Shown here: positions 23,981 through 33,254 of the stretch, in pieces | Layout of the letters: each line of letters starts with the position of its first letter | Numbering within the stretch: position 1 is the stretch's first letter | Origin: Bacteroidota bacterium | Lineage (GTDB): Bacteria > Bacteroidota > Bacteroidia > Chitinophagales > Chitinophagaceae | DNA length: 64,000 nucleotides | Assembly (NCBI GenBank): GCA_023386555.1 | Contig: JAEWJK010000016.1 | Coordinates: 1-64,000, forward strand | Reading direction: 5' to 3' | Position numbers and translations under genes: made by a program | Notes under the pieces: generated by a model | Database searches by the model: none | What the model saw: the letters and a program-made list of their open reading frames with translations, nothing else | Told to the model about the DNA's origin: nothing

Positions 23981-24949
23981 AGCATTAGCTAATCGCTGGA
24001 GATCATCTCCAGTATGTAAAGCATTTAGCACAATACGTTTTATTTTTTCTCCTGCAGGATCAGGATATGCAAAAGATGAAATGATAATTCCTGCTTCTTC
24101 CAAATTTTTTTCATTGACATGTTCAGGCAAAATAAAGATGGGCAATTCAGGATGAGATTTGAACCTGTTGTTTGTGAGTGATCTAAATAATTCAATGTTC
24201 ATCTGTAATTTTTCTCTTTGCTGATGATACAAATGTTGTCCTTTAATAAAAGCATAAGCAAAAGCAGGTGCGATACTGGTGCTTGCTGTGTAGTAAGGTG
24301 AATTTCTCAGTTGCAATGCAATCTCTGTTGAACAACTTACGACTCCACCGATCATGTTATAAGCTTTCGATAAAGAGAAGATGATAATACTATCAATTTC
24401 TTCTGGTAGATTTTTCCCAATACCTTTTCCTCCATTTAATATACCAGCACCATGTGAATCATCAATAATAGCAGTAAAGTTTTTATTTATTAAGAAGTCT
24501 ATATTGTTTACTTCTGCTGTTAATGGATTTACTGAATCAAAAAGAATTACCTGGACGTTTCCAATATTATTTTTCCAGTCTGAAAAGGAGCTTGCGAATG
24601 TTTTTTCAAGGCATATCGCAGGGTGAGATTGTGGTGCACATGAAATATGGTTGTGTCTAAACAAATCGACTACTGCTCTTCCTGCCAGAAATCCGGAAGA
24701 AAAGCAGACAGTTTCTTCCATGCCTGTGATATCAGAAAGCATATTTTCAAACTCACTAAACAGATTGAGTTGGGTATTTGATATTCTCGATGAAGGAAAC
24801 AGCAATCCATATTTATCCATTCCTTCTTTTATCAACTCAATAAACTCGGGAACATGGTTCATTCCTAAATAAGAATAACCGGAAAAGAAAAGATATTCTT
24901 TCCCATCAACTATTGCAGTTCTGCCGGGTGTGTGATCAAGATTAAACAT
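23972..24949 (-). CDS. PLP-dependent AONS/KBL-like acyltransferase
   Basis: 325 residues, fold type I alpha-oxoamine synthase-like. It has FFSGYSYLGM, VCFSSGFLAGRAVVDL, the PLP-contacting IIDDSHGAG (Asp163, His166) and FSLSKAYNMIGG with Lys195 as the Schiff-base lysine. It is about 60 residues shorter than 8-amino-7-oxononanoate synthase at the N-terminus. The family joins an amino acid to an acyl-CoA with loss of CO2. No biotin genes are nearby, so the substrate (pimeloyl, glycine C-acetyltransferase, or sphingolipid-type) is open. The start is within the stop of the DinB-like gene (TAATG). Confidence 0.8.
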   Translation of the reverse strand: MFNLDHTPGRTAIVDGKEYLFFSGYSYLGMNHVPEFIELIKEGMDKYGLLFPSSRISNTQLNLFSEFENMLSDITGMEETVCFSSGFLAGRAVVDLFRHNHISCAPQSHPAICLEKTFASSFSDWKNNIGNVQVILFDSVNPLTAEVNNIDFLINKNFTAIIDDSHGAGILNGGKGIGKNLPEEIDSIIIFSLSKAYNMIGGVVSCSTEIALQLRNSPYYTASTSIAPAFAYAFIKGQHLYHQQREKLQMNIELFRSLTNNRFKSHPELPIFILPEHVNEKNLEEAGIIISSFAYPDPAGEKIKRIVLNALHTGDDLQRLANALH

Positions 24950-25470
24950 TAGCGTTGCTGCATTTGCTGGTTGAATTGTTGACTCTCACCTTTAGGTATA
25001 CTCAGACTTTTGAAATCTTTATCTTTTATCATCTTAGCAATGGTAATGATTTGTCCTACATGATACGGATAATGTGCCATCTGACGAATGATGGCATCAT
25101 ATACGATCAATGGTTCTGTGCGAATATGAATTGTTTTATCTAAGTCTTCAGGTGTAAGACTTTTAAGTGTATCTATCAGAACTTTCCAACCCTCATTCCA
25201 AAAGCTGAGCAGGTCTTGTTTACTGATCTGCATCTCATTGAACTCACTATCCCTGTTCCGCCAATCCTTTTCCCCATCTTCTGTTAAGAAATTGGTCCAC
25301 CTGCTGAGCATGTTTCCATACATGTGTTGAATGATGATTGCAATGCTGTTACTGTCGGGTGATGGTTTAAAGAAAAAATCTTTCTCTTCCAGTTGATCGA
25401 ATGTTTTATCTGCAAGAGATTTATAATATTCAAATCGTTTGATGCAGTCTTTGAGGAATGTGTCTTGCAT
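24949..25470 (-). CDS. DinB-like DUF1572 protein
   Basis: 173 residues, four-helix DinB/YfiT-type bundle. His residues that could bind a metal occur at IIIQHMYGNMLSRW and MAHYPYHVGQIITIAK, the pattern of DUF1572 members. DinB-like proteins include thiol-dependent S-transferases (bacillithiol, mycothiol), but function here is not known. It is directly coupled with the downstream AONS-like gene and preceded by a dispersed-element copy. Confidence 0.8.
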   Translation of the reverse strand: MQDTFLKDCIKRFEYYKSLADKTFDQLEEKDFFFKPSPDSNSIAIIIQHMYGNMLSRWTNFLTEDGEKDWRNRDSEFNEMQISKQDLLSFWNEGWKVLIDTLKSLTPEDLDKTIHIRTEPLIVYDAIIRQMAHYPYHVGQIITIAKMIKDKDFKSLSIPKGESQQFNQQMQQR

Positions 25471-25489
25471 GTTCAGTAGGATTGGTCTT

Positions 25490-25514
25490 GTACAAGTGTG
25501 CGACGCAAGTAAAG
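25490..25514 (-). repeat. Dispersed element copy 7, GCGTCGC subtype
   Basis: Complement CTTTACTTGCGTCGCACACT then TGTAC, upstream of the DinB-like gene. The outer part (complement 'agtactactatttaac') matches the left flank of other copies. Confidence 0.8.
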
Positions 25515-25551
25515 TTAAATAGTAGTACTAAAGCTAAGTACATAAAATAAA

Positions 25552-25571
25552 AATCCCGCCGAAGCGGGATT
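25552..25571 (-). terminator. Rho-independent terminator of queA
   Basis: AATCCCGC, TTCG tetraloop on the minus strand, GCGGGATT followed by TTTATTTTAT. It lies 5 bp after the queA stop. Confidence 0.9.
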
Positions 25572-25576
25572 CAATT

Positions 25577-26626
25577 TTAAAGTACCAGTAACGCATCTCC
25601 ATAACTGAAGAAGCGGTATTTATCTTTTATTGCTTTTTGATAGGCTTCCATTGCAAGATCATATCCGGCGAAAGCACATACCATTATCAGTAAGCTTGTT
25701 TTTGGTAAATGGAAATTTGTTACCAAACTATCGGCAATATTGAAATTATAAGGAGGATGAATGAAGATGTTTGTCCATCCTTCACTTGGTTTCAATAATT
25801 TTTGCGCAGTGAAGCTACTTTCCAAACCTCTCATTGTAGTTGTACCGATAGAACAGATACGATTACCTCTTTGTTTTGCCTGGTTAACAATATTACATGC
25901 AGTTTCATCAACCTGATAATATTCTGCATCCATTTTATGTTTGCTGAGATCTTCTACTTCAATTGGGCGGAATGTTCCAAGACCAGTATGCAATGTTACT
26001 TCAGCAAAACGAACACCTTTGATCTCACAACGTTTGATCAATTCACGGCTGAAATGCAAACCTGCAGTTGGTGCTGCAACAGCTCCTTCATGTTTTGCAT
26101 AAACCGTTTGATAACGTTCTTTATCTTCTTCATCCGGCTTACGCTTGATGTATTTCGGAAGTGGTGTTTCCCCTAAAAACTCCAGCATTTGCTTGAAGCT
26201 TTCATCATCACCATCCCACAGAAAACGAATAGTACGACCTCTTGAAGTGGTATTGTCAATTACTTCAGCAACCAGTTCATCGTGTTCACCAAAATATAAT
26301 TTATTACCTACACGAATCTTTCTTGCGGGATCAACTATTACATCCCATAATTTATTGGGCTTGTTCAATTCTCTTAAAAGAAATACTTCGATCTTAGCAC
26401 CCGTCTTTTCTTTACGGCCATACATTCTTGCAGGAAAAACTTTAGTGTTGTTTACTACAAAAACGTCTTTGTCTTCATAGTAATCCAGAATGTCTCTGAA
26501 ATATTTGTTTTCGATTTCGCCGCTATGACGGTGAACTACCATCATCCTGGCATCTTCACGTCTTTTAGTAGGATGTTGAGCAATAAGATTAAGGGGAAGG
26601 TCGAACTTAAACTGTGATAATTTCAT
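25577..26626 (-). CDS. queA: tRNA preQ1(34) S-adenosylmethionine ribosyltransferase-isomerase
   Basis: 349 residues from ATG 26626 (MKLSQFKFDLPLNLIAQHPT); an upstream ATG at 26659 lies in the leader. QueA marks: RREDARMMVVHRHSGEI, FVVNNTKVFPARMYGRKE, GAVAAPTAGLHF, EVTLHTGLGTFRPIEV and TNFHLPKTSLLIMVCAFAG. It moves the ribose of SAM to preQ1 in tRNA to make epoxyqueuosine. It has a well-formed promoter upstream (26716-26745) and its own terminator. Confidence 0.96.
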   Translation of the reverse strand: MKLSQFKFDLPLNLIAQHPTKRREDARMMVVHRHSGEIENKYFRDILDYYEDKDVFVVNNTKVFPARMYGRKEKTGAKIEVFLLRELNKPNKLWDVIVDPARKIRVGNKLYFGEHDELVAEVIDNTTSRGRTIRFLWDGDDESFKQMLEFLGETPLPKYIKRKPDEEDKERYQTVYAKHEGAVAAPTAGLHFSRELIKRCEIKGVRFAEVTLHTGLGTFRPIEVEDLSKHKMDAEYYQVDETACNIVNQAKQRGNRICSIGTTTMRGLESSFTAQKLLKPSEGWTNIFIHPPYNFNIADSLVTNFHLPKTSLLIMVCAFAGYDLAMEAYQKAIKDKYRFFSYGDALLVL

Positions 26627-26715
26627 GTGTCTATTAAATTTAAAATAGGCCACATGCATTTCGCTGCCGTCTTACGGGACAGCTAGTGACATGTTTCGGC
26701 ATGATTGAAAGCGGG

Positions 26716-26745
26716 CAAAGGTAAGGCTTGGAAAGGAGTTTTCAA
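26716..26745 (-). promoter_or_regulatory. Bacteroidota-type promoter of queA
   Basis: On the minus strand TTG (26743-26745), 19-nt spacer, TACCTTTG (26716-26723). This is the best match in the window to the TTG-N19-TAnnTTTG promoter. The leader is about 80 nt and contains a small interrupted hairpin next to the first in-frame ATG (GCTG/CAGC outer stem). Confidence 0.55.
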
Positions 26746-26860
26746 TCGAAAGTTTTGGAGTGGTGTTATCAAATTCAAAAGAATCGTCATGTAACTGGCT
26801 GAAATACTGATTTATTTTATGGAATCACCAGTTTTATTGATCTTCAACGCAGATTAATAT

Positions 26861-29800
26861 ATGAGAATGAGACGAACTTTCCTGAAGGGTTTTTGTGCGA
26901 TTTTATCCCTCTTTTTTGTTTTCAGCCTTACCGCCCAAACAACTAAAAAAACACCGAAATACAATAGTCTTTTCTGGGAAATCACAGGTAATGGATTGAA
27001 AAAGCCTTCCTATTTGTTTGGAACAATGCATGTAAGCAGCAAGATGGTGTTTCACCTCAGTGATTCATTTTATCATGCTATCAGCAACACAGATATGGTA
27101 GCATTGGAATTGAATCCTCAGACCTGGCAGCCGGAAATGTTCAGGATGCAGGAGGCTGAACAGGCTTTGGGAAGTTATTATAAAGAAGCACGAACAGGAT
27201 ATATTAATGAAAAATCATTCAGGCTGCAGCGTTATGAAGATAACATACGAATGGCATTAAGCGAAGAGCCTACAGTGATAAATGGATTGCTCTATAGAAA
27301 TTTTCAACAGCAGGCAGATTTTGAAGAGAACACTTACCTGGACTTGTATATCTATCAAACAGGGAGAAAACTTGGGAAAAAGGCAGGTGGAGTAGAAGAC
27401 TATTGGGAAACACAAAAGGTGATCATGCAAGGTTATCAGGATATGGCGATAGAACGAGCTAAGAAGAAAAAGTCAGGCTATGATTACGATGGTGATGAAG
27501 ACATGTACGAGATACAAAAGAAACTACAGGATGCTTATCGAAAAGGTGATCTTGACCTGTTGGATTCATTGGAAAAGAAATTAGAGGTCTCTCCAGCCTT
27601 CAACGAAAAATTTATGTATGAACGAAATGTTATACAGGCTAATTCTATTGATTCAATATTAAAAAAGAATTCTCTGTTTGTTGGTGTGGGTGCAGCTCAT
27701 TTACCTGGAGACAGAGGTGTAATAGAATTGTTGCGTAAAAAAGGATATAAGCTGAGGCCAATATTCATGCAAAACAGGGATGCAGCACAAAAAGATAAGA
27801 TCGATAAATTGAGAGTACCTGTAAAATTTAACCAGGTTAGTACGCCGGATGAATTTGTAAAAATGATGTTGCCAGGGGAATTATTTAAACGTAATGAAAC
27901 GAATGCAAACCAGAGCTGGCAATATGCTGATATGGAGAATGGTGCTTATTACATGCTGACAAGAGTTGCTACCCATGCAGCCATACTAGGTGAAGATGAG
28001 AAAACAGTAATGAAGAAGGTGGATAGTATGTTGTATGAAAATATTCCCGGCAAAATACTTTTAAAGAAAGATATTGAACGAAATGGTTATAAAGGGTATG
28101 ACATCACTAATAAAACCCGTAGAGGAGATATACAGCGATACCAGATATTTGTTACACCATTTGAAGTATTGGTATTTAAGATGAGTGGCAATGATGATTA
28201 TGTGCAAGGCAAGGAAGCTACTGAATTCTTTTCTTCTATTAATCTGAGAGAAACTTTGAATAAAGCACAAACATTCGAGCCAGCTTCAGGAGGATTTAAA
28301 ATTGATCTGCCACATGAACCGTATACTTCTTTAAAAAGAACGCCTGATGATTTTTTAGACACCTGGCAATATGAAGCTGTTGATAAAACTTCCGGTAATG
28401 CTATTATGATCTGGAAAAAAACGATCAACAGTTTCGGGTTTATTGAAGAAGATACATTTGATCTATCATTGATTGAAGAGAGCCTGAAAGAATCAGAATT
28501 CATCGATAAGCCTGTTAAGAGAAGCTTCACAACATTGAATGGTTATCCGGCTCTTGATATGGAGTACACTTTAAAAAACGGTGGTGCATTGTATGCAAAA
28601 GCTGTTATCAAAGGGCCACATTATTACTTAATTGCCAGTTCTTCAAAGAAGAAAAGCGACAATGCTATTAAAAGTTTTGCTCTGCAGGATTTTAAATACA
28701 AACCGTCAACAAAATTCACTGATAGTTTTTATTATTTCAGCATTAATACTTCTCATCAACCTCAATTAAATCCCGTATTGAGAACAATGTATGAAGCTGC
28801 ATCTGACGAAGATTTTTTAAACCAGACTGAGTATTATAGTTATGGTAAAAAAGATCGTCATGCTACTTTTTATAATGACACCACAGGTGAACTGGTTGTG
28901 CTGAGTGTTACCAAATTTCCCAAATATTATTATTCAAGGGATACTGCACGTTTCTTTAGAAATGAATACAACACGGAGAAGTTTGAAAAAGATATGATTC
29001 TTTCTTCTAAAGAAATATTACGGCCATCCGAAAATAGTTTCGGTTATAAATACGTTTTCACTGACACAAATTCTTCCAGGAAACTGATCTATACCGGCAT
29101 ACTTCAAAATAACAGGTTGTTTGATATTGCTGCAGTATCAGACACACTTACAAAAGAAAGTGATCTGGTAACTCAATTCATCAATAGCTTTAAACCCCAG
29201 GTGAAAGATACTGTTTCACTGTTTCGTTCAAAACTAGACCAGTTCTTTACTGATCTTAATAGTAAAGACAGTTTAACCCGACAAAGATCAATGGATGCTG
29301 CTACACAATTGTATTTTGGGTCGGCCTCTATACCAAAACTAAAATCAGTAATTGATAGTTTGAAATGGAGCGATAAAGATTATTTCCAACTAAAATCGAA
29401 GTTCATTAATGAGTTAGGCTATATCGATGATTCATGTTGTGTGAAAGACGTCACTAACTACTTAAATGATCTGTATATCAAAACGGCCGACACTGCTCAT
29501 TTCCAGAATGCAATTTTAATGTCTCTTGCAAGATTAAAAACGAAAGAATCTTTCACATCTTTGAAAGAACATTTATTACAAGATCCTCCCATCTTCGATA
29601 ATGAATATGATCTTGGTAAAATGTTTGGCTTGTTAGAAGATACACTGAAACTTGCAAAGGTTTTCTTTCCAGATATTCTGCAATTAATGTCTATTGGAGA
29701 TTATAAATATGAAGTAACATCCTTGTTACGATCATTAGTTGATAGTGGATATTTGAAAGCCTCCGATTATGAGAATTACTTCAGCAATTTATATTTTGAT

Positions 29801-30556
29801 GCCAAGATTGAGTTGAAACGTCAGCAAAGTGCCGATGTGAAACAAGCAGAGAAAGAGAACCGAAAAGAACAGGAAGGAGATGAGGACGCTGATCGTACTT
29901 ACCGATATAATGGATCTGATGTAGACAACTATGCAGTTTTATTAATGCCTTTTTATCAAAAGAATCAATCTGTACAGAAATTCTTCGATAAACTATTGCA
30001 GTCAAAAGATCTTGGTGTTAGAATGAGTACAGCAGTGCTTATGCTTCGAAACAATCTTAAGATACACGATAGTATTTTACTTTCTATTGCAGAGAAAGAT
30101 CAGTACAGGGCTTTATTATTACGTTCTTTGGAAGAAGTGTCTAAGGAAGATCGTTTTCCTAAGTTGTATAGTAAGCAGGAGGATATTGCGAGATCATTAT
30201 TACTGGAGGATAAAGAGTATGAAAAATTCTTTGACATTCAGGTGGCAGGTAAAAAGAAAGTGCAGTTGAAGAATAAAACAGGCTATGTATATTTCTTCAA
30301 ATACAAACTGAAGAGAGAAGATGATTGGAAGATGGGTATTAGTGGAATTCAACCGGAAGATATATCAAAGATCAGCAGTGATAATATATTAGTTAGTATG
30401 ACCGATAAAAAGATCAATGCTGAAGATCATGAAATGGATCAATTTGAAAAGCAGTTGAAAAAATTGATCTACTCACTCAGAAGAAGTAGTGCATATTTTT
30501 ACAGGGATAACAAATATGGTGATTACAGAACGACTACTGAAGTGGAGGAAGATTAG
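26861..30556 (+). CDS. Large TraB/GumN domain protein
   Basis: 1231 residues with an N-terminal signal peptide (cleavage near FSLTAQ, residue 27). Residues of about 37-300 form a TraB/GumN domain: LFGTMHVSS (GxxH), VALELNPQ and the GVGAAHLPGDRGVIELL motif. These are tied to TIKI/TraB metallopeptidases or a predicted hydrolase fold. The remaining 900 residues contain two similar alpha/beta units (about 320-470 and 475-620, e.g. 'GFKIDLPHEPY'), another near 620-780, and helical repeat-like sequence (about 800-1100). It is exported, role unknown. The 3' end overlaps the convergent ABC gene by 23 bp. Met3 is an alternative start. Confidence 0.75.
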   Translation: MRMRRTFLKGFCAILSLFFVFSLTAQTTKKTPKYNSLFWEITGNGLKKPSYLFGTMHVSSKMVFHLSDSFYHAISNTDMVALELNPQTWQPEMFRMQEAEQALGSYYKEARTGYINEKSFRLQRYEDNIRMALSEEPTVINGLLYRNFQQQADFEENTYLDLYIYQTGRKLGKKAGGVEDYWETQKVIMQGYQDMAIERAKKKKSGYDYDGDEDMYEIQKKLQDAYRKGDLDLLDSLEKKLEVSPAFNEKFMYERNVIQANSIDSILKKNSLFVGVGAAHLPGDRGVIELLRKKGYKLRPIFMQNRDAAQKDKIDKLRVPVKFNQVSTPDEFVKMMLPGELFKRNETNANQSWQYADMENGAYYMLTRVATHAAILGEDEKTVMKKVDSMLYENIPGKILLKKDIERNGYKGYDITNKTRRGDIQRYQIFVTPFEVLVFKMSGNDDYVQGKEATEFFSSINLRETLNKAQTFEPASGGFKIDLPHEPYTSLKRTPDDFLDTWQYEAVDKTSGNAIMIWKKTINSFGFIEEDTFDLSLIEESLKESEFIDKPVKRSFTTLNGYPALDMEYTLKNGGALYAKAVIKGPHYYLIASSSKKKSDNAIKSFALQDFKYKPSTKFTDSFYYFSINTSHQPQLNPVLRTMYEAASDEDFLNQTEYYSYGKKDRHATFYNDTTGELVVLSVTKFPKYYYSRDTARFFRNEYNTEKFEKDMILSSKEILRPSENSFGYKYVFTDTNSSRKLIYTGILQNNRLFDIAAVSDTLTKESDLVTQFINSFKPQVKDTVSLFRSKLDQFFTDLNSKDSLTRQRSMDAATQLYFGSASIPKLKSVIDSLKWSDKDYFQLKSKFINELGYIDDSCCVKDVTNYLNDLYIKTADTAHFQNAILMSLARLKTKESFTSLKEHLLQDPPIFDNEYDLGKMFGLLEDTLKLAKVFFPDILQLMSIGDYKYEVTSLLRSLVDSGYLKASDYENYFSNLYFDAKIELKRQQSADVKQAEKENRKEQEGDEDADRTYRYNGSDVDNYAVLLMPFYQKNQSVQKFFDKLLQSKDLGVRMSTAVLMLRNNLKIHDSILLSIAEKDQYRALLLRSLEEVSKEDRFPKLYSKQEDIARSLLLEDKEYEKFFDIQVAGKKKVQLKNKTGYVYFFKYKLKREDDWKMGISGIQPEDISKISSDNILVSMTDKKINAEDHEMDQFEKQLKKLIYSLRRSSAYFYRDNKYGDYRTTTEVEED

Positions 30557-32249
30557 GTATTGGCATTTTAGGAATAGAAGAAATTAATTTTTTTGTATAA
30601 GGAGATCGGGAATGCTGATATACTTCTTCAGCTGCACCGATCTCTTCTATTTTACCTTTGTTCATGACGATGATTCTGTCGCTGAAATAGCGAACGACTG
30701 ATAGATCATGTGAGATAAAAATGAGTGTGAGATTAAATTCTTTTTTCAGATCGTTCAATAAGTTCAGTACCTGTGCCTGAACACTAACATCCAAAGCCGA
30801 AACACTTTCATCGCAAACAATGAATGAAGGATTTAATGCCAATGCTCTTGCAATAACAATTCTTTGTCTTTGTCCACCACTGAATTCGTGTGGATAGCGA
30901 TCATAGTGTTCAGGTTTTAATCCAACTTTTTCGAGTAACTCTATTACCTTTTTCTTTCGCTCATTTTTTGTTGCAAATATTTTATGAACCTTCATTGGTT
31001 CTGCGATAGCGCTGCCAATTGTTTTCCTTGGATTGAGTGATGAGTAAGGATCCTGGAAAATTATCTGCATTTCCTTTCTAAGGAAAATAAGTTTTGCCCC
31101 ATCAGCTTTGGCCAGATCTTCACCTTTGTAAATTATTTTTCCTTCAGAAGGATTTATTAATCTAAGAATAGCTCTTCCTAAAGTTGATTTACCACAACCT
31201 GATTCACCAACTAATCCTAAAGTTTCGCCTTCGTACAAGTCAAAACTTACATCATCAACTGCTTTGGTATAGCTCGTTACTTTTCCTAAGAATGTTTTCT
31301 TTGACGGGAAATATACTTTCAAACCTTCTACACTCAATAGTACCTTATAGTACTTTGTATCTCGTATTTCGTACTTAGTATCTCGTACCTCGTATAGCCT
31401 TTCTCCTTCCAAAAAATCGCTGACAACTGGTAACCTTTCACCATTAGGATGTAAAGCAGGTCTGCAAGCCAATAAAGCTTTCGTATAAGGATGTTGTGGA
31501 GATGAAAAGATATTTTTAGTTGTACTCTGCTCAACAATCTTTCCCTTATACATTACTACGACCCTATTAGCAATTTCTGCAACCACTCCAAGGTCATGGG
31601 TAATGAAAATAACTCCCATTTCATTCTGCACCTGTAATTCCTTGATCAATTGCAGTATGTTCTTTTGAACAGTTACATCAAGTGCTGTAGTTGGCTCATC
31701 GCAGATCAATAGAGCAGGATCACAACTCATAGCCATAGCGATCATTACTCTTTGTTTTTGTCCACCGCTAAGCTGATGAGGATAACTATTGTACATTCTC
31801 TCTACATCAGGAAGTCTTACTTTATCGAAAAGGCCTAATGTTCTTTTTTTAGCTTCTGATACAGATATTTTTTTATGAATGAGAATGGCTTCTGTTACTT
31901 GTTTACCACATGTCATTACAGGATTTAGTGATGTCATTGGCTCCTGGAAGATCATGGCAATTTCGTTGCCTCTTAGATCTTGCAATTTAGATGCATCAGC
32001 TTGTAAAATATTAACCTCGGAATGATTGATTGTTGCAATGATCTCTCCTGATTTATACAGAACAGGAGGAGAGGGAATGAGTTGCAGCACAGATAATGAT
32101 GTAACGGATTTGCCAGATCCTGATTCACCAACAATGGCTACGATCTCTCCTTTACTTACTTCGATAGAAATATTTTCGAGAGCTGTTGTTTGCCCAAGAT
32201 CAGAAGTGAAATCAACGCTCAGGTTTTCTATTTTAAGAAGGCTAGTCAT
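30534..32249 (-). CDS. Double-cassette peptide-type ABC transporter ATPase
   Basis: 571 residues with two full ATP-binding domains of the oligopeptide/dipeptide/nickel class (like DppD-DppF fused, or YejF/GsiA). NBD1: GESGSGKSVTSL, LSGGQKQRVMIAMAM, LLICDEPTTALD. NBD2: GESGCGKSTLGR, FSGGQRQRIVIARAL, FIVCDESVSALD. The C-terminal oligo_HPY-type ends are present. The Walker B Glu of NBD2 is followed by Ser rather than Pro, seen in many family members. The linker at about residues 285-301 is an in-frame tandem repeat (YEVRDTKYEIRDTKYYKV). No permease or binding-protein gene is adjacent. Confidence 0.92.
   Translation of the reverse strand: MTSLLKIENLSVDFTSDLGQTTALENISIEVSKGEIVAIVGESGSGKSVTSLSVLQLIPSPPVLYKSGEIIATINHSEVNILQADASKLQDLRGNEIAMIFQEPMTSLNPVMTCGKQVTEAILIHKKISVSEAKKRTLGLFDKVRLPDVERMYNSYPHQLSGGQKQRVMIAMAMSCDPALLICDEPTTALDVTVQKNILQLIKELQVQNEMGVIFITHDLGVVAEIANRVVVMYKGKIVEQSTTKNIFSSPQHPYTKALLACRPALHPNGERLPVVSDFLEGERLYEVRDTKYEIRDTKYYKVLLSVEGLKVYFPSKKTFLGKVTSYTKAVDDVSFDLYEGETLGLVGESGCGKSTLGRAILRLINPSEGKIIYKGEDLAKADGAKLIFLRKEMQIIFQDPYSSLNPRKTIGSAIAEPMKVHKIFATKNERKKKVIELLEKVGLKPEHYDRYPHEFSGGQRQRIVIARALALNPSFIVCDESVSALDVSVQAQVLNLLNDLKKEFNLTLIFISHDLSVVRYFSDRIIVMNKGKIEEIGAAEEVYQHSRSPYTKKLISSIPKMPIPNLPPLQ
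31345..31395. repeat. Short tandem repeat inside ABC ATPase linker
   Basis: The plus strand reads 'gtatctcgtatttcgtactt' then 'agtatctcgtacctcgta': alternating TATCTCGTA/CGTAC units of about 10-20 bp. The composition is unlike the gene around it and like intergenic filler; related 'tacgaggtac' occurs in the intergenic insertion at 14690. It is read in frame as DTKYEIRDTKYYK. Confidence 0.65.
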
Positions 32250-32326
32250 AAAGTCAATCAGTCAATAGTCATTGACGAAGCTTAACAATTGGCTGATGTC
32301 TTGCTGACTCAATGACTAACACTTAA

Positions 32327-32350
32327 AGTGTGCGACGCAAGTAAAGCTAA
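32327..32350 (-). repeat. Dispersed element copy 8, GCGTCGC subtype
   Basis: Complement TTAGCTTTACTTGCGTCGCA then CACT; after this the copy diverges (TTAAGTG instead of TGTAC). The left flank 'cagcagaatttctattta' matches that of copies at 38234 and 53245. Confidence 0.75.
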
Positions 32351-32380
32351 ATAGAAATTCTGCTGCTGACTAAATAAAAA

Positions 32381-33151
32381 TTAAAACCTGAGATGTCTTA
32401 CAGTAAGTCCGTTGTTGATCAACTGCTTTAAAGATTCTATTCCGATCTTAAGATGATTTTCAACAAAACTGGCTGTAACTTTTTTATCGCTTTCTTCTGT
32501 TTTTACACCTTCAGGTATCATTGGAGAATCGCTGACCAATAATAAAGCACCGGTTGGAATTTTATTATAGAATCCAACAGTGAAAATGGTTGCTGTTTCC
32601 ATATCTATTGCGTAGGCTCTGATCTTTTGCAGGTATTCTTTGAACTCCAAATCATGTTCCCAAACTCTTCGGTTAGTAGTGTAAACGGTGCCTGTCCAGT
32701 AATCAACTCCTGAATCACGAATCGTTGTTGAAATAGCTTTTTGTAAAGCGAAGGCCGGCATGGCAGGAACTTCAGCAGGAAAATAATCGTTGGAAGTACC
32801 TTCACCTCTTATCGCAGCAATTGGAAGAATAAGGTCACCGATCTTGTTTCGCTTTTTAAGTCCACCACATTTACCAAGAAATAATGCAGCTTCAGGTTCT
32901 ATAGCAGAAAGAAGATCCATTACTGTTGCAGCAGTTGGACTACCCATTCCAAAGTTGATGATGGTGATATTATTTGCTGTAGCACATTGGAAAGGTCTGT
33001 CTAGTCCTATGATTGGAACTTTATTCCATTCTGCAAACAATTTTACATAATTACTGAAGTTGGTGAGAAGGATATACTTACCAAAGTTCTCCAGTTTTTC
33101 ACCTGTATAACGTGGGAGCCAGTTGTTAACGATATCTTCTTTTGTTTTCAT
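32381..33151 (-). CDS. amn: AMP nucleosidase
   Basis: 256 residues, the compact Bacteroidota form of AMP nucleosidase in the phosphorylase superfamily. It has INFGMGSPTAATVMDLL, AALFLGKCGGLKKRNKIGDLILPIAAIRGEG, YAIDMETATIFTVG (active-site Met-Glu) and LLVSDSPMIPEGVKTEESD. It hydrolyses AMP to adenine and ribose 5-phosphate. It is transcribed away from the HsdR-like gene; the shared promoter region carries a palindromic element. Confidence 0.88.
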   Translation of the reverse strand: MKTKEDIVNNWLPRYTGEKLENFGKYILLTNFSNYVKLFAEWNKVPIIGLDRPFQCATANNITIINFGMGSPTAATVMDLLSAIEPEAALFLGKCGGLKKRNKIGDLILPIAAIRGEGTSNDYFPAEVPAMPAFALQKAISTTIRDSGVDYWTGTVYTTNRRVWEHDLEFKEYLQKIRAYAIDMETATIFTVGFYNKIPTGALLLVSDSPMIPEGVKTEESDKKVTASFVENHLKIGIESLKQLINNGLTVRHLRF

Positions 33152-33193
33152 GACACAGACTTTTCAAAGGGTGTTGCGAAAAAATAAATTCTG

Positions 33194-33220
33194 CAAATAT
33201 AAAGAATCGAGGATTTACAA
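33194..33220 (-). promoter_or_regulatory. Bacteroidota-type promoter of amn
   Basis: Minus strand TTG (33218-33220), 16-nt spacer, TATATTTG (33194-33201). The TTG lies inside the palindromic element at 33211-33243. Confidence 0.5.
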
Positions 33221-33243
33221 CCTTCCAAAGGTTGTCAACCCTT
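33211..33243. repeat. GGTTG-CAACC palindromic element, copy 1
   Basis: Stem ACAACCTT (33217-33224), loop CCA, AAGGTTGT (33228-33235), with weaker outer pairing. It is the same family as the perfect palindrome at 55177-55209 (AGGGTTGCCAACCTTT). It lies between the divergent amn and HsdR-like promoters. Confidence 0.75.
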
Positions 33244-33250
33244 ACATTTG
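33243..33250 (+). promoter_or_regulatory. -7 box TACATTTG 4 nt before start codon
   Basis: Exact TAnnTTTG match ending 4 nt before the ATG at 33255, the same spacing as at 22109. It suggests a leaderless transcript. The upstream -33 region is the palindromic element. Confidence 0.45.
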
Positions 33251-33254
33251 AACC

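Noticed and set aside
26660..26715. SAM or preQ1 riboswitch ahead of queA
   Set aside because: I see only a small interrupted hairpin. The preQ1 and SAM aptamer core sequences are not recognisable.
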